From Pedobacter sp. KBS0701 (GTDB lineage: Bacteria; Bacteroidota; Bacteroidia; Sphingobacteriales; Sphingobacteriaceae), in NCBI RefSeq assembly GCF_005938645.2, contig NZ_CP042171.1, forward strand, positions 4,464,001 to 4,528,000: 64,000 nucleotides of DNA, in the 5' to 3' direction. A program made the translations under genes and the position numbers. Below, piece after piece: positions 16,364 to 26,108 of the stretch. Each line of letters begins with the position of its first letter. Position 1 is the stretch's first letter. The notes below the pieces were generated by a model. The model ran no database searches. It worked only from the letters and a program-made list of their open reading frames with translations, and was not told the DNA's origin.

Positions 16364-17044
16364 ATGAAACGCTACTATGCCCTTTTATTGCTCATTACAC
16401 TGAGCAGCTCAGCATTTGCTCAAAAAAGCCTTTTTAACGGAAAAAATTTAAACGGCTGGCACATAGATGTACCTGCAATGGACAAAAAGCCCGATACCAT
16501 TAATCCGTTTATTGTACGCAATGGTATGCTGGTAAGTTTAGGAACGCCAGGCGGACATTTAATAACCGATAAAATTTATAAAAATTACCAGTTAACAGTA
16601 AAATACCGCTTTGCAGGCAAACCTGGCAACTGTGGCGTTTTGGTACATGCCTCAACCCCACGGGCACTGTACGGTATGTTTCCAAAATCGCTGGAAGTTC
16701 AGATGCAACATAAAGATGCCGGCGATTTTTGGTGTATTGAAGAAGACATTACCGTACCAGATATGGTAGCCAGACGCGGCCCGAAAGAAAACTGGGGTGT
16801 AAACGGCGATAAACTGCGCCGGATTAAAAATTTAACAGACGATAGTGAAAAACCTGTTGGCGAATGGAATACCATGATTATTCAGTGTTTAAACAAAGAA
16901 GTGAAGGTTTGGGTAAACGGCACATTAGTAAATTATGGTACAAACTGTACGGCAAGCAGCGGACAGATTGCTCTACAGGCAGAAGGTAGTGAAGTAGAGT
17001 TTAAACAACTGGATCTGAAACCGATTAAAGCACTTTCTAAATAA
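16364..17044 (+). CDS. Secreted DUF1080 (3-keto-disaccharide hydrolase-like) protein
   Basis: 226-aa protein with a signal peptide (MKRYYALLLLITLSSSAFAQ, cleavage near residue 20) and one DUF1080 domain of concanavalin-like fold, starting at the hallmark LFNGKNLNGWHID. The family includes periplasmic glycoside hydrolases acting on 3-keto-disaccharides; this one keeps the typical GNCGVLVHAS and GEWNTMIIQC segments. No sugar-oxidising partner gene is adjacent, so the substrate is open. It ends 13 bp from the convergent DUF2809 gene. Confidence 0.87.
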   Translation: MKRYYALLLLITLSSSAFAQKSLFNGKNLNGWHIDVPAMDKKPDTINPFIVRNGMLVSLGTPGGHLITDKIYKNYQLTVKYRFAGKPGNCGVLVHASTPRALYGMFPKSLEVQMQHKDAGDFWCIEEDITVPDMVARRGPKENWGVNGDKLRRIKNLTDDSEKPVGEWNTMIIQCLNKEVKVWVNGTLVNYGTNCTASSGQIALQAEGSEVEFKQLDLKPIKALSK

Positions 17045-17057
17045 GAAAAGTATTATC

Positions 17058-17417
17058 TTAATCCTTAAAACACAAACAGATCAGGTATCCAACAAAATAA
17101 GCAAGCAGATCATAAACAGAAAAATAAGTTCCCAACACAACACTCCAGAACTTATTATCCTGCAGGCCCAACCAATTTACATAATGAATGGCCTGTAAAA
17201 ATTCGATAACAAAAGAGAAAATCAATACACCTAAAGCAAGTCTTTTATTATTGGTAGTTAAGAATATTCTAAAGAAGGCATAAATTAATACAACCACTAA
17301 AACATCACCACCAAAAGGCCGGATAAATGCATCGTGAAGATATTTAGCGATTAAAATTTCGATAAGGAATATCGCTAAAAAAATGAAAAGAAATTTTAAG
17401 TTGAACGTTAATTTCAT
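17058..17417 (-). CDS. DUF2809 membrane protein
   Basis: 119-aa inner-membrane protein with about four helices (near 7-27, 38-53, 58-77 and 92-116). The pattern FGGDVLVVVLIYAFFR followed by EFLQAIHYVNWLGLQDNKFWS is typical of DUF2809. No function is known; it is convergent with the DUF1080 gene. Confidence 0.8.
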   Translation of the reverse strand: MKLTFNLKFLFIFLAIFLIEILIAKYLHDAFIRPFGGDVLVVVLIYAFFRIFLTTNNKRLALGVLIFSFVIEFLQAIHYVNWLGLQDNKFWSVVLGTYFSVYDLLAYFVGYLICLCFKD

Positions 17418-17431
17418 TTTTCGGGTATAAA

Positions 17432-17481
17432 AAAGAAGTCAAGTTTTTCCAGCACATTGGCCATTAAAACTTGACTTCTTT
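17432..17481. terminator. Bidirectional terminator hairpin
   Basis: Perfect 16-bp stem AAAGAAGTCAAGTTTT (17432-17447) with its complement at 17466-17481, flanked by A and T tracts. It lies 48 bp past the sucB stop and 15 bp upstream of the DUF2809 start, so on the minus strand it most likely ends the sucAB transcript. Confidence 0.8.
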
Positions 17482-17529
17482 ATCTTGACTTTCTATAAAA
17501 ATTTAAGTTCCCTTTAGAGGATTTAGGGG

Positions 17530-18756
17530 TTAGATACCTAATAATAATCTAGCTGGATCTTCTAACAATTGTTTCACACGAACCAGGAAACCAACTGACT
17601 CACGTCCGTCGATAATTCTGTGATCGTAAGATAAAGCAACATACATCATCGGACGGATGACCACCTCACCTTTTTCAGCTACCGGACGCTCAACGATGTT
17701 GTGCATACCTAAAATAGCCGATTGTGGTGCGTTGATAATCGGAGTCGACATCATTGAACCAAAAACGCCACCGTTAGTAATGGTGAATGTTCCACCAGTC
17801 ATTTCTTCAATGGTTAATTTACTATCACGTGCCTTTAAAGCCAATTCTAACACCGATTTTTCAATCTGAGCTAAAGTCATGCTTTCTGCATTACGGATCA
17901 CCGGAACCACTAAACCTTTCGGCGCAGAAACAGCGATAGAAATATCGGCGAAATCATTGTATACCAATTCTTCACCTTCAATACGACCATTAACCGCCGG
18001 GAAATCTTTTAATGCTTCGGTAACTGCTTTTGTGAAAAAGCTCATAAAACCTAAACCAACACCAAATTTCTCTTTAAACTGATCTTTATATTTTCCGCGT
18101 AAATCCATAATTGGTTTCATGTTAACCTCGTTGAAAGTGGTTAACATTGCAGTTTCATTTTTAACGGCAACCAAACGTTTTGCAACCGTTCTACGCAGTG
18201 GCGACATTTTCTCACGACGCTCGCCACGACTACCTGCAGGAGCAGCAGTTACAACCGGAGCACTAGCTTTGGGTGCTTCTGGTTTTTTACCCACTTCCGC
18301 TTTCACCGCATCATCTTTGGTAATACGACCATCAACACCAGTACCTTTTACCGCAGCAGCATCAATTCCTTTTTCTGCAAGAATTTTACCAGCAGCAGGA
18401 GAAGGACTTCCTGTAGCATAACTTTCGCCTGCTTTTTCGGTAACTGGAGCCGCAATTTTATCTTCAGCAACAACAGCCTTTTCTTCAGCCTTTGGCGCAT
18501 CAGCTTTCGCTGGGACTGCACCACCATCTTCAATTTTACAAACTACTGCACCAATGGCTAAAGTATCGCCTTCGGCTGCTATGGTTTTTAAAGTTCCAGC
18601 TTGTTCTGCAGTTAATTCGAATGTTGCTTTATCCGATTCTAATTCGGCAATAACTTCATCCATTTCAACAACATCGCCATCGTTTTTTATCCAACGTGAT
18701 AAAACAACTTCGGTTATCGATTCACCAACAGGTGGAACTTTTATCTCTAAACTCAT
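17530..18756 (-). CDS. sucB: 2-oxoglutarate dehydrogenase E2 component (dihydrolipoyl succinyltransferase)
   Basis: TCA-cycle enzyme that passes the succinyl group from E1 to CoA. The 408-aa protein has an N-terminal lipoyl domain with the attachment lysine K43 in ESDKATFEL, a Pro/Ala/Lys-rich linker (about 80-115), the E1/E3-binding domain (about 118-155, [14 protein letters not shown]...GRITKDD), a second linker, and the catalytic domain (about 180-408) ending with [10 protein letters not shown], which carries the active-site His and Asp. It is downstream of sucA on the same strand (103-bp gap), as expected for the complex. An E3 gene is not in the window. Confidence 0.96.
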   Translation of the reverse strand: MSLEIKVPPVGESITEVVLSRWIKNDGDVVEMDEVIAELESDKATFELTAEQAGTLKTIAAEGDTLAIGAVVCKIEDGGAVPAKADAPKAEEKAVVAEDKIAAPVTEKAGESYATGSPSPAAGKILAEKGIDAAAVKGTGVDGRITKDDAVKAEVGKKPEAPKASAPVVTAAPAGSRGERREKMSPLRRTVAKRLVAVKNETAMLTTFNEVNMKPIMDLRGKYKDQFKEKFGVGLGFMSFFTKAVTEALKDFPAVNGRIEGEELVYNDFADISIAVSAPKGLVVPVIRNAESMTLAQIEKSVLELALKARDSKLTIEEMTGGTFTITNGGVFGSMMSTPIINAPQSAILGMHNIVERPVAEKGEVVIRPMMYVALSYDHRIIDGRESVGFLVRVKQLLEDPARLLLGI

Positions 18757-18859
18757 ATTTTTAAAATTGTAATTTTTGTTGTTATTATGTTTTAAGATTT
18801 AAAGTTTAAAATTGTGGATTACTTAAATCCCATACCTTAAACCCTGGAACCTTCTACTT

Positions 18860-21658
18860 CTAATCCGCTTCTGCCATTTTTTTACTGGCCTTTTTGGTCG
18901 CTTCCTTTACTTCTTCCTGTTTAATAGGAAGTTCTAAAGCTTTTGCCAAAATATAAGCCTGTTGGTTAGCATGTTGTTTTGCAAAACCTGTAGCCGTACT
19001 GCTGCTCTCTCTTCTCGAAATTACATCAATACCTTTTAATGCGGTTTTGTATAACCTGCGGAACAAATATGGCCATGCGCCCATGTTCTCTGGTTCTTCC
19101 TGCACCCAGAAAATTTCTTTTGCATTTTTATATTTTGTCTGGACGGCCTCCATCTGATCAACCGGAGTCGGATACAACTGCTCTACACGAACCAGGGCTA
19201 CATGTTTGATTTTATCAGCCTGTTGTTTCTCCAACAATTCATAGTAAATTTTACCGCTGCAGAAAACAATACGAGTTACATCTGCAACTTTAGCATTTAC
19301 ATCATCAATTACCTCTTTAAAACCACCTTCGGTAAATTCTTCTAATTTAGATACACAAGCCGGGTGGCGCAATAAACTTTTAGGTGTAAATACCACCAAT
19401 GGTTTACGGAAATCGCGTTTAAACTGACGGCGCAATACGTGGAAGAAGTTTGCCGGAGTAGTACAATTGGTTACCTGCATGTTGTAATCGGCACAAAGCT
19501 CCATAAAACGCTCAATACGCGCTGATGAGTGCTCTGGTCCTTGCCCTTCGTAACCGTGAGGCAATAACATCACTAAACCGTTTTCGCGTTGCCATTTAGT
19601 TTCAGCACTTGCAATATACTGATCCACAACAATTTGTGCCCCATTAAAGAAATCTCCAAATTGAGCTTCCCAGATGGTTAATGCATTTGGATTTGCCATG
19701 GCATAACCATATTCGAAACCTAAAACACCATATTCTGATAAGTGTGAATTGTAAATATCAAATGGTGCCTGCTGATCAGAAATGTTTGCCAATGGTACAT
19801 ATTCTTCCTCGCTGTCTTCAAGCGTTAAAACGGCATGACGGTGAGAGAAAGTACCACGTTCCACATCCTGGCCACTTAAACGCACACGTTTACCTTCTGA
19901 TAACAAAGTACCATAAGCCAGCTGCTCGCCCATTGCCCAATCGAAAACATTGGTTTCGTTAACCATTTTACTCCGTTCAACAAATAATTTTTCAATTTTT
20001 TTGAAGAACTTTTTATTTGATGGTAAAGCAGTAATGCGTTTACCAATTTCTAACAAAGTAGATTTTTTAACTGCAGTAACCGGAGAAGATTCGAAATCTT
20101 TCGGCGTTGCCATACGCAAATCTGCCCATGCACCACCAAATTTAACTTCAGCATTACCCGCAACAAACTCTTTAGCTTCGTTTAAACGTTCCTGCAAAAT
20201 ACCACGGAAATCTTTTTCCATTTCTTTTGCCAAACCAGCTTCCAACTTACCTTCTTTAGTTAACTGCTCGATATAAATTTCCCTTGGATTAGGGTGTTTT
20301 TCGATTGTTTTGTATAATAAAGGCTGGGTGAACTTAGGCTCATCAGACTCATTGTGACCGAAACGGCGGTAGCAAAGGATATCAATAAAAACATCGTTTT
20401 TATATTTCTGACGGTATTCCATTGCCAGGTTAATTGCATAAACCAAAGCCTCAGGATCATCACCATTGACATGGAAAACCGGAGACAAAGTAACTTTAGC
20501 AATGTCGGTACAATAAGTACTTGTACGGGCATCTTTATAATTGGTGGTAAAACCAATCTGGTTATTAATTACCAGGTGAATGGTTCCACCGGTTTTATAA
20601 CCTTCAAGGCCTGCCATCTGAATTACTTCATACACAATACCCTGTCCGGCAACTGATGCATCACCGTGAATCAAAATTGGCGCTAACCGACTGTTATCGC
20701 CACCATATTTGAAATCGATTTTCGAGCGGCTCATGCCTTCTACCACACCATCAACCGTTTCTAAGTGCGATGGATTAGGGCATAAACTTAAGTGAACACT
20801 TTTACCCGAAACGGTAGTCACATCTGTAGAATAACCCAGGTGGTATTTTACGTCGCCACCAAAAGGGGTATCCGGGTTGTAGCTTTTACCTTCAAACTCA
20901 GCAAAAATATCTTTATATGTTTTTTGCATGATATTGGCCAACACATTTAAACGACCGCGGTGAGCCATACCAATTACAAATTCTTCAATACCCAGTTCAG
21001 CACCTTTTTCGATTACTGAATCTAAAGCCGGAATTAAAGCTTCTGCTCCTTCTAAAGAGAAACGTTTTTGCCCCAAGAATTTCGTACCTAAGAAATTTTC
21101 GAAACTTACCGCTTCGTTTAATTTCCGAAGAATGCGTTTTTTTTCTTCAATTGAGAAATTAGGCGTATTACGTGCACTTTCCATTTTTTGCTGAATCCAG
21201 TTCAACACTTCCGGTGTACGTAAAAATTTATATTCTGCACCGATAGAGTGTGCGTAGGTTTGTTTTAAAAAGGCTACAATATCTTTCAATTTTGCGGCAC
21301 CAATACCAATCTCCACACCAGAGTTGAAAACGGTTTCTAAATCCGCATCCGACAAGCCAAAATTTGCCAGATCTAATGTTGGCAAATGTTTACGTCTTTC
21401 GCGAACCGGATTGGTATGCGTAAATAAGTGCCCACGGCTACGATAGCCATCAATCAGGTTTAAAACATTAACTTCTTTTAAAAATTGTTCAGGCGTTTCT
21501 GCCGTTACTGCAGGAGCCTCCGATCCTCTTCCAAAATCAAAACCTTCGAAAAATTTCTGCCAGCCAAATTCAACAGACCCGGGATCTTGTTGATATGATT
21601 GATATAAAGACTCTATATATTCGGCGTTTGCGCCATTAAGATAAGATAATTTATCCAT
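18860..21658 (-). CDS. sucA: 2-oxoglutarate dehydrogenase E1 component
   Basis: Thiamine-diphosphate-dependent decarboxylase of the TCA cycle, 932 aa, the usual length. The N-terminal region (MDKLSYLNGANAEYIESLY) is the short E2-binding segment. The TPP domain contains VIGMAHRGRLNVLANI, HGDASVAGQGIVYE and VINNQIGFTTN; the pyrimidine-binding domain contains DSEEEYVPLANIS and HGYEGQGPEHSSARIERF; a C-terminal transketolase-like domain contains the phrase VFCSGKIYYELLEKQ. It is the first gene of sucAB. Confidence 0.97.
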   Translation of the reverse strand: MDKLSYLNGANAEYIESLYQSYQQDPGSVEFGWQKFFEGFDFGRGSEAPAVTAETPEQFLKEVNVLNLIDGYRSRGHLFTHTNPVRERRKHLPTLDLANFGLSDADLETVFNSGVEIGIGAAKLKDIVAFLKQTYAHSIGAEYKFLRTPEVLNWIQQKMESARNTPNFSIEEKKRILRKLNEAVSFENFLGTKFLGQKRFSLEGAEALIPALDSVIEKGAELGIEEFVIGMAHRGRLNVLANIMQKTYKDIFAEFEGKSYNPDTPFGGDVKYHLGYSTDVTTVSGKSVHLSLCPNPSHLETVDGVVEGMSRSKIDFKYGGDNSRLAPILIHGDASVAGQGIVYEVIQMAGLEGYKTGGTIHLVINNQIGFTTNYKDARTSTYCTDIAKVTLSPVFHVNGDDPEALVYAINLAMEYRQKYKNDVFIDILCYRRFGHNESDEPKFTQPLLYKTIEKHPNPREIYIEQLTKEGKLEAGLAKEMEKDFRGILQERLNEAKEFVAGNAEVKFGGAWADLRMATPKDFESSPVTAVKKSTLLEIGKRITALPSNKKFFKKIEKLFVERSKMVNETNVFDWAMGEQLAYGTLLSEGKRVRLSGQDVERGTFSHRHAVLTLEDSEEEYVPLANISDQQAPFDIYNSHLSEYGVLGFEYGYAMANPNALTIWEAQFGDFFNGAQIVVDQYIASAETKWQRENGLVMLLPHGYEGQGPEHSSARIERFMELCADYNMQVTNCTTPANFFHVLRRQFKRDFRKPLVVFTPKSLLRHPACVSKLEEFTEGGFKEVIDDVNAKVADVTRIVFCSGKIYYELLEKQQADKIKHVALVRVEQLYPTPVDQMEAVQTKYKNAKEIFWVQEEPENMGAWPYLFRRLYKTALKGIDVISRRESSSTATGFAKQHANQQAYILAKALELPIKQEEVKEATKKASKKMAEAD

Positions 21659-21683
21659 TATTAACTGTTTACTATAAGCATTA

Positions 21684-21717
21684 CAAAATTAGAATTTTAC
21701 CTTATATAAATGGCAAA
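21684..21717 (-). promoter_or_regulatory. Candidate promoter of sucAB
   Basis: On the minus strand, TTTG (21717-21714) is followed after 22 bp by TAATTTTG (21691-21684), matching the Bacteroidota TTTG / TAnnTTTG pattern with slightly long spacing. The -7 box ends 25 bp before the sucA ATG. Confidence 0.45.
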
Positions 21718-21868
21718 AATCTCGATTAAAATAAATGAGCGGGTTTTAAATTAATGAGCGAGCAAATGAACTAGCTTAACCTACAAAAAACGGGCAAAAT
21801 TTGTTAAAATTCAATCACCCAAATGCGCTCATTCAACATTCAGTCATTTTATAATCCAATCCTCACAA

Positions 21869-23143
21869 CTATGATGCCCAAGTTAAGGAGTAATTGCCTT
21901 TTGGATCGAGGTTTTTGATATTTTTATCAAGATCGAAAACACTTTTTGATTTCTGATCGTTACCTACACCGGCTACATTAGCCCAGTTCCCCCAATTACT
22001 TGCAGGATTATAATCAATCAATTTTTCTTCAAAATACGCTGCGCCAAAAACCCAGCTTACTTCTAAATTATTGATCAGATATAAGGCAGCGGTTTGTCTC
22101 GCAATATTCGAGATGAAACCGGTCTGATTTAGTTCCGTCATCACCGCATCTACCACAGCAAAACCCGTTTGTGCATTCTTCCACTTATTAAAGTTATCCT
22201 GCTCATTCGCAACATCAATTAGCCCCTGGCTGCCAAAACCATCCGGACTAAAAAACGTATTGCCGTATTTCTTAAACATGAAACGGAAATAATCTCTCCA
22301 AAGCAGGCCTAGTAAGATATGATTGAACATGGCTTTAGTGTTAGGCACACCTTCCATCTTTTTAATTTCCCAGTAAACTTTTCGCGGCGATAAACTACCC
22401 ATGGCCAACCAGGCTGATAATTTTGAAGCCAAAATTAAGTTTTTAGAGGTTGCAGCTTGTTGCATGGCCACAATCACTTTTTGAAGATGGGCCAAACCTT
22501 CGGCTTCTCCACCTGCAAATTCAAAATCGGAACGTTGATCCTTTTGTTGAGGTAAAAGATTAAGATCTTCTAACGAAGATAATGTTCCCCAATCAATCAC
22601 TTCGGCTACGTTAATCCGATCAGGTGCTGCAAAACATGGTTTAATAATCGAGTCGCGCTCAATTTTCTTTTTAAACTGATTAAAAGCATCAGGAATATCC
22701 TTGATCGGAAATGGTAGGTCCTCCTTATTATACAAGGTGTGACCGATAAAATGTTTAAGGTTGACACGTAATTTCCAAAGTGCATTTTCTACCAAAGTTG
22801 AAACATGTGTTTCTTCCCTTGCCACCTCACGGTGATGATAAACTTCTGTAATCTCATATTCCTGCACAAGCTGAGGAATAATATCTTCGGGATTACCTTC
22901 GGCAATGAGCAGGTTCCCTCCAATCTTTTTTAAAGAATTGCGTAAACCTAAAACACTTTCTAAAATAAACTGTGCCCTGATATTACCTGTTTTTAAGGTA
23001 CCGTATTTTGTTTCGCCAAAAGAACGGCGATCGAGAATGTAAACAGGCAAAATCGAATCAGATTTAGCAATTGCCTCGACCAGCATTTCGTTATCATGCA
23101 GGCGAAGATCATTTCTAAACCAGACTAAAATTTTTTTGGACAT
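21869..23143 (-). CDS. Cryptochrome-DASH family protein
   Basis: Blue-light photolyase/cryptochrome protein of 424 aa with FAD. The N-terminal antenna domain begins VWFRNDLRLHDNEMLVEA, and the FAD-binding helical domain (about 200-415) includes KLSAWLAMGSLSPRKVYWEI, LLWRDYFRFMFKKYG and NQTGFISNIARQTAALYL. The NYNPASNWGNWANVAGVGND-like end (YNPASNWGNWANVAGVGND) is characteristic of the DASH group, which repairs CPDs mainly in single-stranded DNA. A separate CPD photolyase lies 3 kb away. It is divergent from the DUF4139 gene. Confidence 0.92.
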   Translation of the reverse strand: MSKKILVWFRNDLRLHDNEMLVEAIAKSDSILPVYILDRRSFGETKYGTLKTGNIRAQFILESVLGLRNSLKKIGGNLLIAEGNPEDIIPQLVQEYEITEVYHHREVAREETHVSTLVENALWKLRVNLKHFIGHTLYNKEDLPFPIKDIPDAFNQFKKKIERDSIIKPCFAAPDRINVAEVIDWGTLSSLEDLNLLPQQKDQRSDFEFAGGEAEGLAHLQKVIVAMQQAATSKNLILASKLSAWLAMGSLSPRKVYWEIKKMEGVPNTKAMFNHILLGLLWRDYFRFMFKKYGNTFFSPDGFGSQGLIDVANEQDNFNKWKNAQTGFAVVDAVMTELNQTGFISNIARQTAALYLINNLEVSWVFGAAYFEEKLIDYNPASNWGNWANVAGVGNDQKSKSVFDLDKNIKNLDPKGNYSLTWAS

Positions 23144-23319
23144 CTTTTATCGAAAAGGGTGTAAGAACACGTTTACAAATTTATCTTATTTTTCTTCTTC
23201 ATCAAACCCCTGAATAATTCTTTACAAATAGGTAACAAAAAAATACTCTTTTATGGAAACCTGGGTATTAACACATCTTTCAATCAAATATTGATCTAAA
23301 CACACCTTAATAAAAAACT

Positions 23320-24933
23320 ATGAAACGATTACTCATCAGCCTGTTATTCCCAATAAGCGTATTTGCGCAGCAACAGATAAAAAGTAAAGCCATACTGGAA
23401 AGCGTAACGGTTTATAACAACGGCGCACAACTTTTACATAAAGGAAAAGTAAACCTCCCAGCCGGAACATCAGAAATTGTAGTTAACAATATTTCCGGAC
23501 GGGTAAATGAAAATTCGATACAGGTTAGTGTTTCGCCGGGAGTTACCATTTTATCCGTTCAATTCAATAAAGATTTCCTGAATACCGATGCGGCCAATCC
23601 TGAAATAAAAAAACTGAGTGATAGTGTTAAAATAATAAGCAACGAATTAATCAAAACAAAAAATGCAAAAACCATTGAAGAACAAACTTTGCTTTTACTC
23701 GATGAGAACAGAAAATCGGGTGGCACAAGCAATGGAACGAATGTGGCAGAACTGATTAAATTAGCCGAATACTACCGTACAAAAAATGCAGAAGTTAGGA
23801 ATGCTATATCAGCACTCACACTGACAGAGGATAAACAAAACCAAAAACTAAACGCATTACAGCAGCAAATTTCAGAATTAAGGAACAATCCAAATCAGCA
23901 ACTTGGACAATTGGTTCTTCAATTAACGGCAAATGAAAATATAGATGTCAGTTATCATGTTTCGTATGTTACACCAAATGCAAATTGGCTGGCCAGTTAT
24001 GATATAAAAGCGGTGGGTACCTCCAATCCCTTAGGCATAGTGTATAAGGCTGCAATTACACAAAGTACAGGCCTCGATTGGAAAAAAGTTAAGCTTTCTT
24101 TATCTACCGGTAACCCAAATTATAACATTACTGCACCAAATTTAAACCCTTGGTTTGTATCCACCTATCCGCAACAACAACTACGGATCAGAGGAATGGC
24201 ATCACCAATTGACGAAAAAAGTGAACTGAATGAAGTTGTAGTTGTGGGCTATGGTACTGAAAAAAAGAAAAATTTTACCGGTGCAGTTTCTACTGTGACC
24301 GATTATACTACTGTTAACGAGACCCAGTTGGGCGTAACATTTGATATTGACATCCCCTATGATGTGAATAGTGACAACAAACCTCATACCGTTGCATTTA
24401 AAGAATACGAAGTGCCTGCCAGATACAAATATTATGCTGCTCCAAAACTAAGTACCGATGCTTATTTACTGGCTAATGTAACCGACTGGGAAAAACTAAA
24501 TCTCCAGGCTGGAAATGCGAATATCATTTTTGAAGGTACTTATACCGGAAAATCATATATCAACCCAGCGAACATTTTGGATACACTTAGTTTAAGCATG
24601 GGAAAAGACAAAAAGATTATTATCACAAAAGAAAAACAACAGGATTTTAGCAGCACAAAATTTATTGGTTCGAATAAAAAACAGGTTTTTACTTATCTGA
24701 TCAAGATTAGAAACACCAAAAAAGAATCCATTGATTTATCACTAAAAGATCAATATCCATTATCAACAGAAAGTGATATTGAAACCGAATTGTTAGAAAA
24801 CAGTGGTGCAGAGGTAAACAAAGAAAACGGCATGCTCTCCTGGCAGTTAAAAATTGCTCCAAACGAGACCAAAACCATCAAATTAAGCTATTCGGTTAAA
24901 GCCCCTAAAAATAAAATCATTGCAGGCCTTTAG
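23320..24933 (+). CDS. DUF4139 (MuiA-like) secreted protein with an embedded SusC-type TonB-box motif
   Basis: 537-aa exported protein (signal peptide MKRLLISLLFPISVFAQ). It has the N-terminal DUF4140 part (about 25-125, SVTVYNNGAQLLHKGKVNLP), a coiled-coil (about 150-205), and the C-terminal DUF4139 beta domain (about 210-537), as in mucoidy-inhibitor MuiA proteins. Oddly, residues 303-325 read LNEVVVVGYGTEKKKNFTGA, almost identical to the stretch after the signal/regulatory domain in SusC/RagA TonB receptors. There is no plug or barrel here. Function of the family is poorly known; the inserted motif is what is seen, its role is open. Confidence 0.85.
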   Translation: MKRLLISLLFPISVFAQQQIKSKAILESVTVYNNGAQLLHKGKVNLPAGTSEIVVNNISGRVNENSIQVSVSPGVTILSVQFNKDFLNTDAANPEIKKLSDSVKIISNELIKTKNAKTIEEQTLLLLDENRKSGGTSNGTNVAELIKLAEYYRTKNAEVRNAISALTLTEDKQNQKLNALQQQISELRNNPNQQLGQLVLQLTANENIDVSYHVSYVTPNANWLASYDIKAVGTSNPLGIVYKAAITQSTGLDWKKVKLSLSTGNPNYNITAPNLNPWFVSTYPQQQLRIRGMASPIDEKSELNEVVVVGYGTEKKKNFTGAVSTVTDYTTVNETQLGVTFDIDIPYDVNSDNKPHTVAFKEYEVPARYKYYAAPKLSTDAYLLANVTDWEKLNLQAGNANIIFEGTYTGKSYINPANILDTLSLSMGKDKKIIITKEKQQDFSSTKFIGSNKKQVFTYLIKIRNTKKESIDLSLKDQYPLSTESDIETELLENSGAEVNKENGMLSWQLKIAPNETKTIKLSYSVKAPKNKIIAGL

Positions 24934-24967
24934 TCTTTAGTCTTTAGTCTTTAGTCTTTAGTCTTTA
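24929..24967 (+). repeat. Heptamer tandem repeat (TTTAGTC)5.6
   Basis: Five perfect TTTAGTC units and a partial sixth. The first unit provides the stop codon of the DUF4139 gene, and the array ends 36 bp before the ATG of the epimerase gene. Copy-number change would alter the spacing upstream of that gene. Confidence 0.9.
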
Positions 24968-25002
24968 AAAAAACCCTTTTGTATCTTTAGTGTTTAAAAA
25001 AG

Positions 25003-25905
25003 ATGGGAAAGAAAATTCTGATTACCGGGGCTACAGGACTTGTGGGTACTGAACTGAAAAAGCACTTGCTAAGCAAGGGTTATGCGGTGAATACACTTTC
25101 ACGAAAGAAAGATGACGATGCGAATAATTTTATGTGGGATGTGTACAAAGGAACTATTGATGCTGACTGTTTGAATGGTGTAGATGCCATTATCCATTTG
25201 GCGGGAGAGGCAGTTGCCAATAAAAAATGGACCGATGAACGCAAAAAACAGATCATCGATAGCCGTGTAAAGTCAACAGAATTACTCTTCAAAACCATTA
25301 AATCTAAACCTGATCATCAGCTAAAATCGTTCATTTCTGCTTCGGCAGTTGGTTTTTATGGCGATTGCGGCGATGAAATTTTAACAGAAGAAAGCCCGAA
25401 TGGTTATGGCTTTTTGGCAGACTGCTGTAAACTTTGGGAAGATGCGGTAGATCAGGGCAAAAAATTAAGCCTCAGGGTTGTAAAACTCCGTACCGGCATT
25501 GTATTGAGCAACGATGGCGGTGCATTACCCCAATTGGATAAACCGGTAAAATTGTTCGTTGGGGCTGGCTTAGGCACAGGAAAACAATGGACACCCTGGT
25601 TGCACATTGACGACATGGTTGAAATGTATATCGAAGCCATCGAAAACCTCAAAATGGAAGGGTGCTACAATGCCTGTGCTCCCTTCCCGGTAACCAACAC
25701 TGCTTTAACCAAAGCCATCGCCAACCATCTTCACCGACCTTTCTGGCCAATTAAAGTACCTAAAAAAGCATTGGAATTATTACTGGGAGAACGCGTAGAT
25801 GCCGTTTTGATGAGCAATAATACTTCAGCACAAAAAATTCTGGATGCGGGATTCAAATTTAAATTCACGCATTTGGATGATGCTTTAAAAGATTTGTATA
25901 AATAA
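25003..25905 (+). CDS. TIGR01777 family NAD-dependent epimerase
   Basis: Extended-SDR protein of 300 aa resembling YfcH/SulA. It has the nucleotide motif ITGATGLVGTELKKHL (residues 6-21), the family signature LAGEAVANKKWTDERKKQI, SASAVGFYGDCGDE, RTGIVLSNDGGALPQ and a C-terminal DUF1731 module (RPFWPIKVPKKALELLLGE). The usual catalytic Tyr is replaced in this family by the GFYG context. Function is unknown. In many genomes the family occurs beside photolyase genes, as here (photolyase starts 203 bp downstream). Confidence 0.9.
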   Translation: MGKKILITGATGLVGTELKKHLLSKGYAVNTLSRKKDDDANNFMWDVYKGTIDADCLNGVDAIIHLAGEAVANKKWTDERKKQIIDSRVKSTELLFKTIKSKPDHQLKSFISASAVGFYGDCGDEILTEESPNGYGFLADCCKLWEDAVDQGKKLSLRVVKLRTGIVLSNDGGALPQLDKPVKLFVGAGLGTGKQWTPWLHIDDMVEMYIEAIENLKMEGCYNACAPFPVTNTALTKAIANHLHRPFWPIKVPKKALELLLGERVDAVLMSNNTSAQKILDAGFKFKFTHLDDALKDLYK

Positions 25906-26108
25906 TTTAACTGGTTAATTTTTCAAAGTGGTTAATTGTTCTATTGTTAACTGCCCATTGAGAACTGTATAAATGGCTAATCGGTTAATTGTTCAAATTA
26001 GTTAATTTACGCTACATGCTTAACGCGAAACCAGATTAATTGTTAACTGCAAACCGCTAACTGCCAATTATAAACCATCTCAAAAAAATTACAACTTTAA
26101 AATTACAC
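25906..26108. repeat. AT-rich spacer with GGTTAATTGTTC/TTGTTAACTGC direct repeats
   Basis: GGTTAATT occurs three times and TTGTTAACTGC twice within 150 bp before the photolyase gene. No gene was found. A similar low-complexity style (TTGTTCA..TAGTCA) fills 53835-53930. Confidence 0.5.

Noticed and set aside
24929-24967. Short tandem array considered as CRISPR
   Set aside because: Seven-base units with no spacers; it is a microsatellite. No CRISPR array or cas gene was seen in the window.
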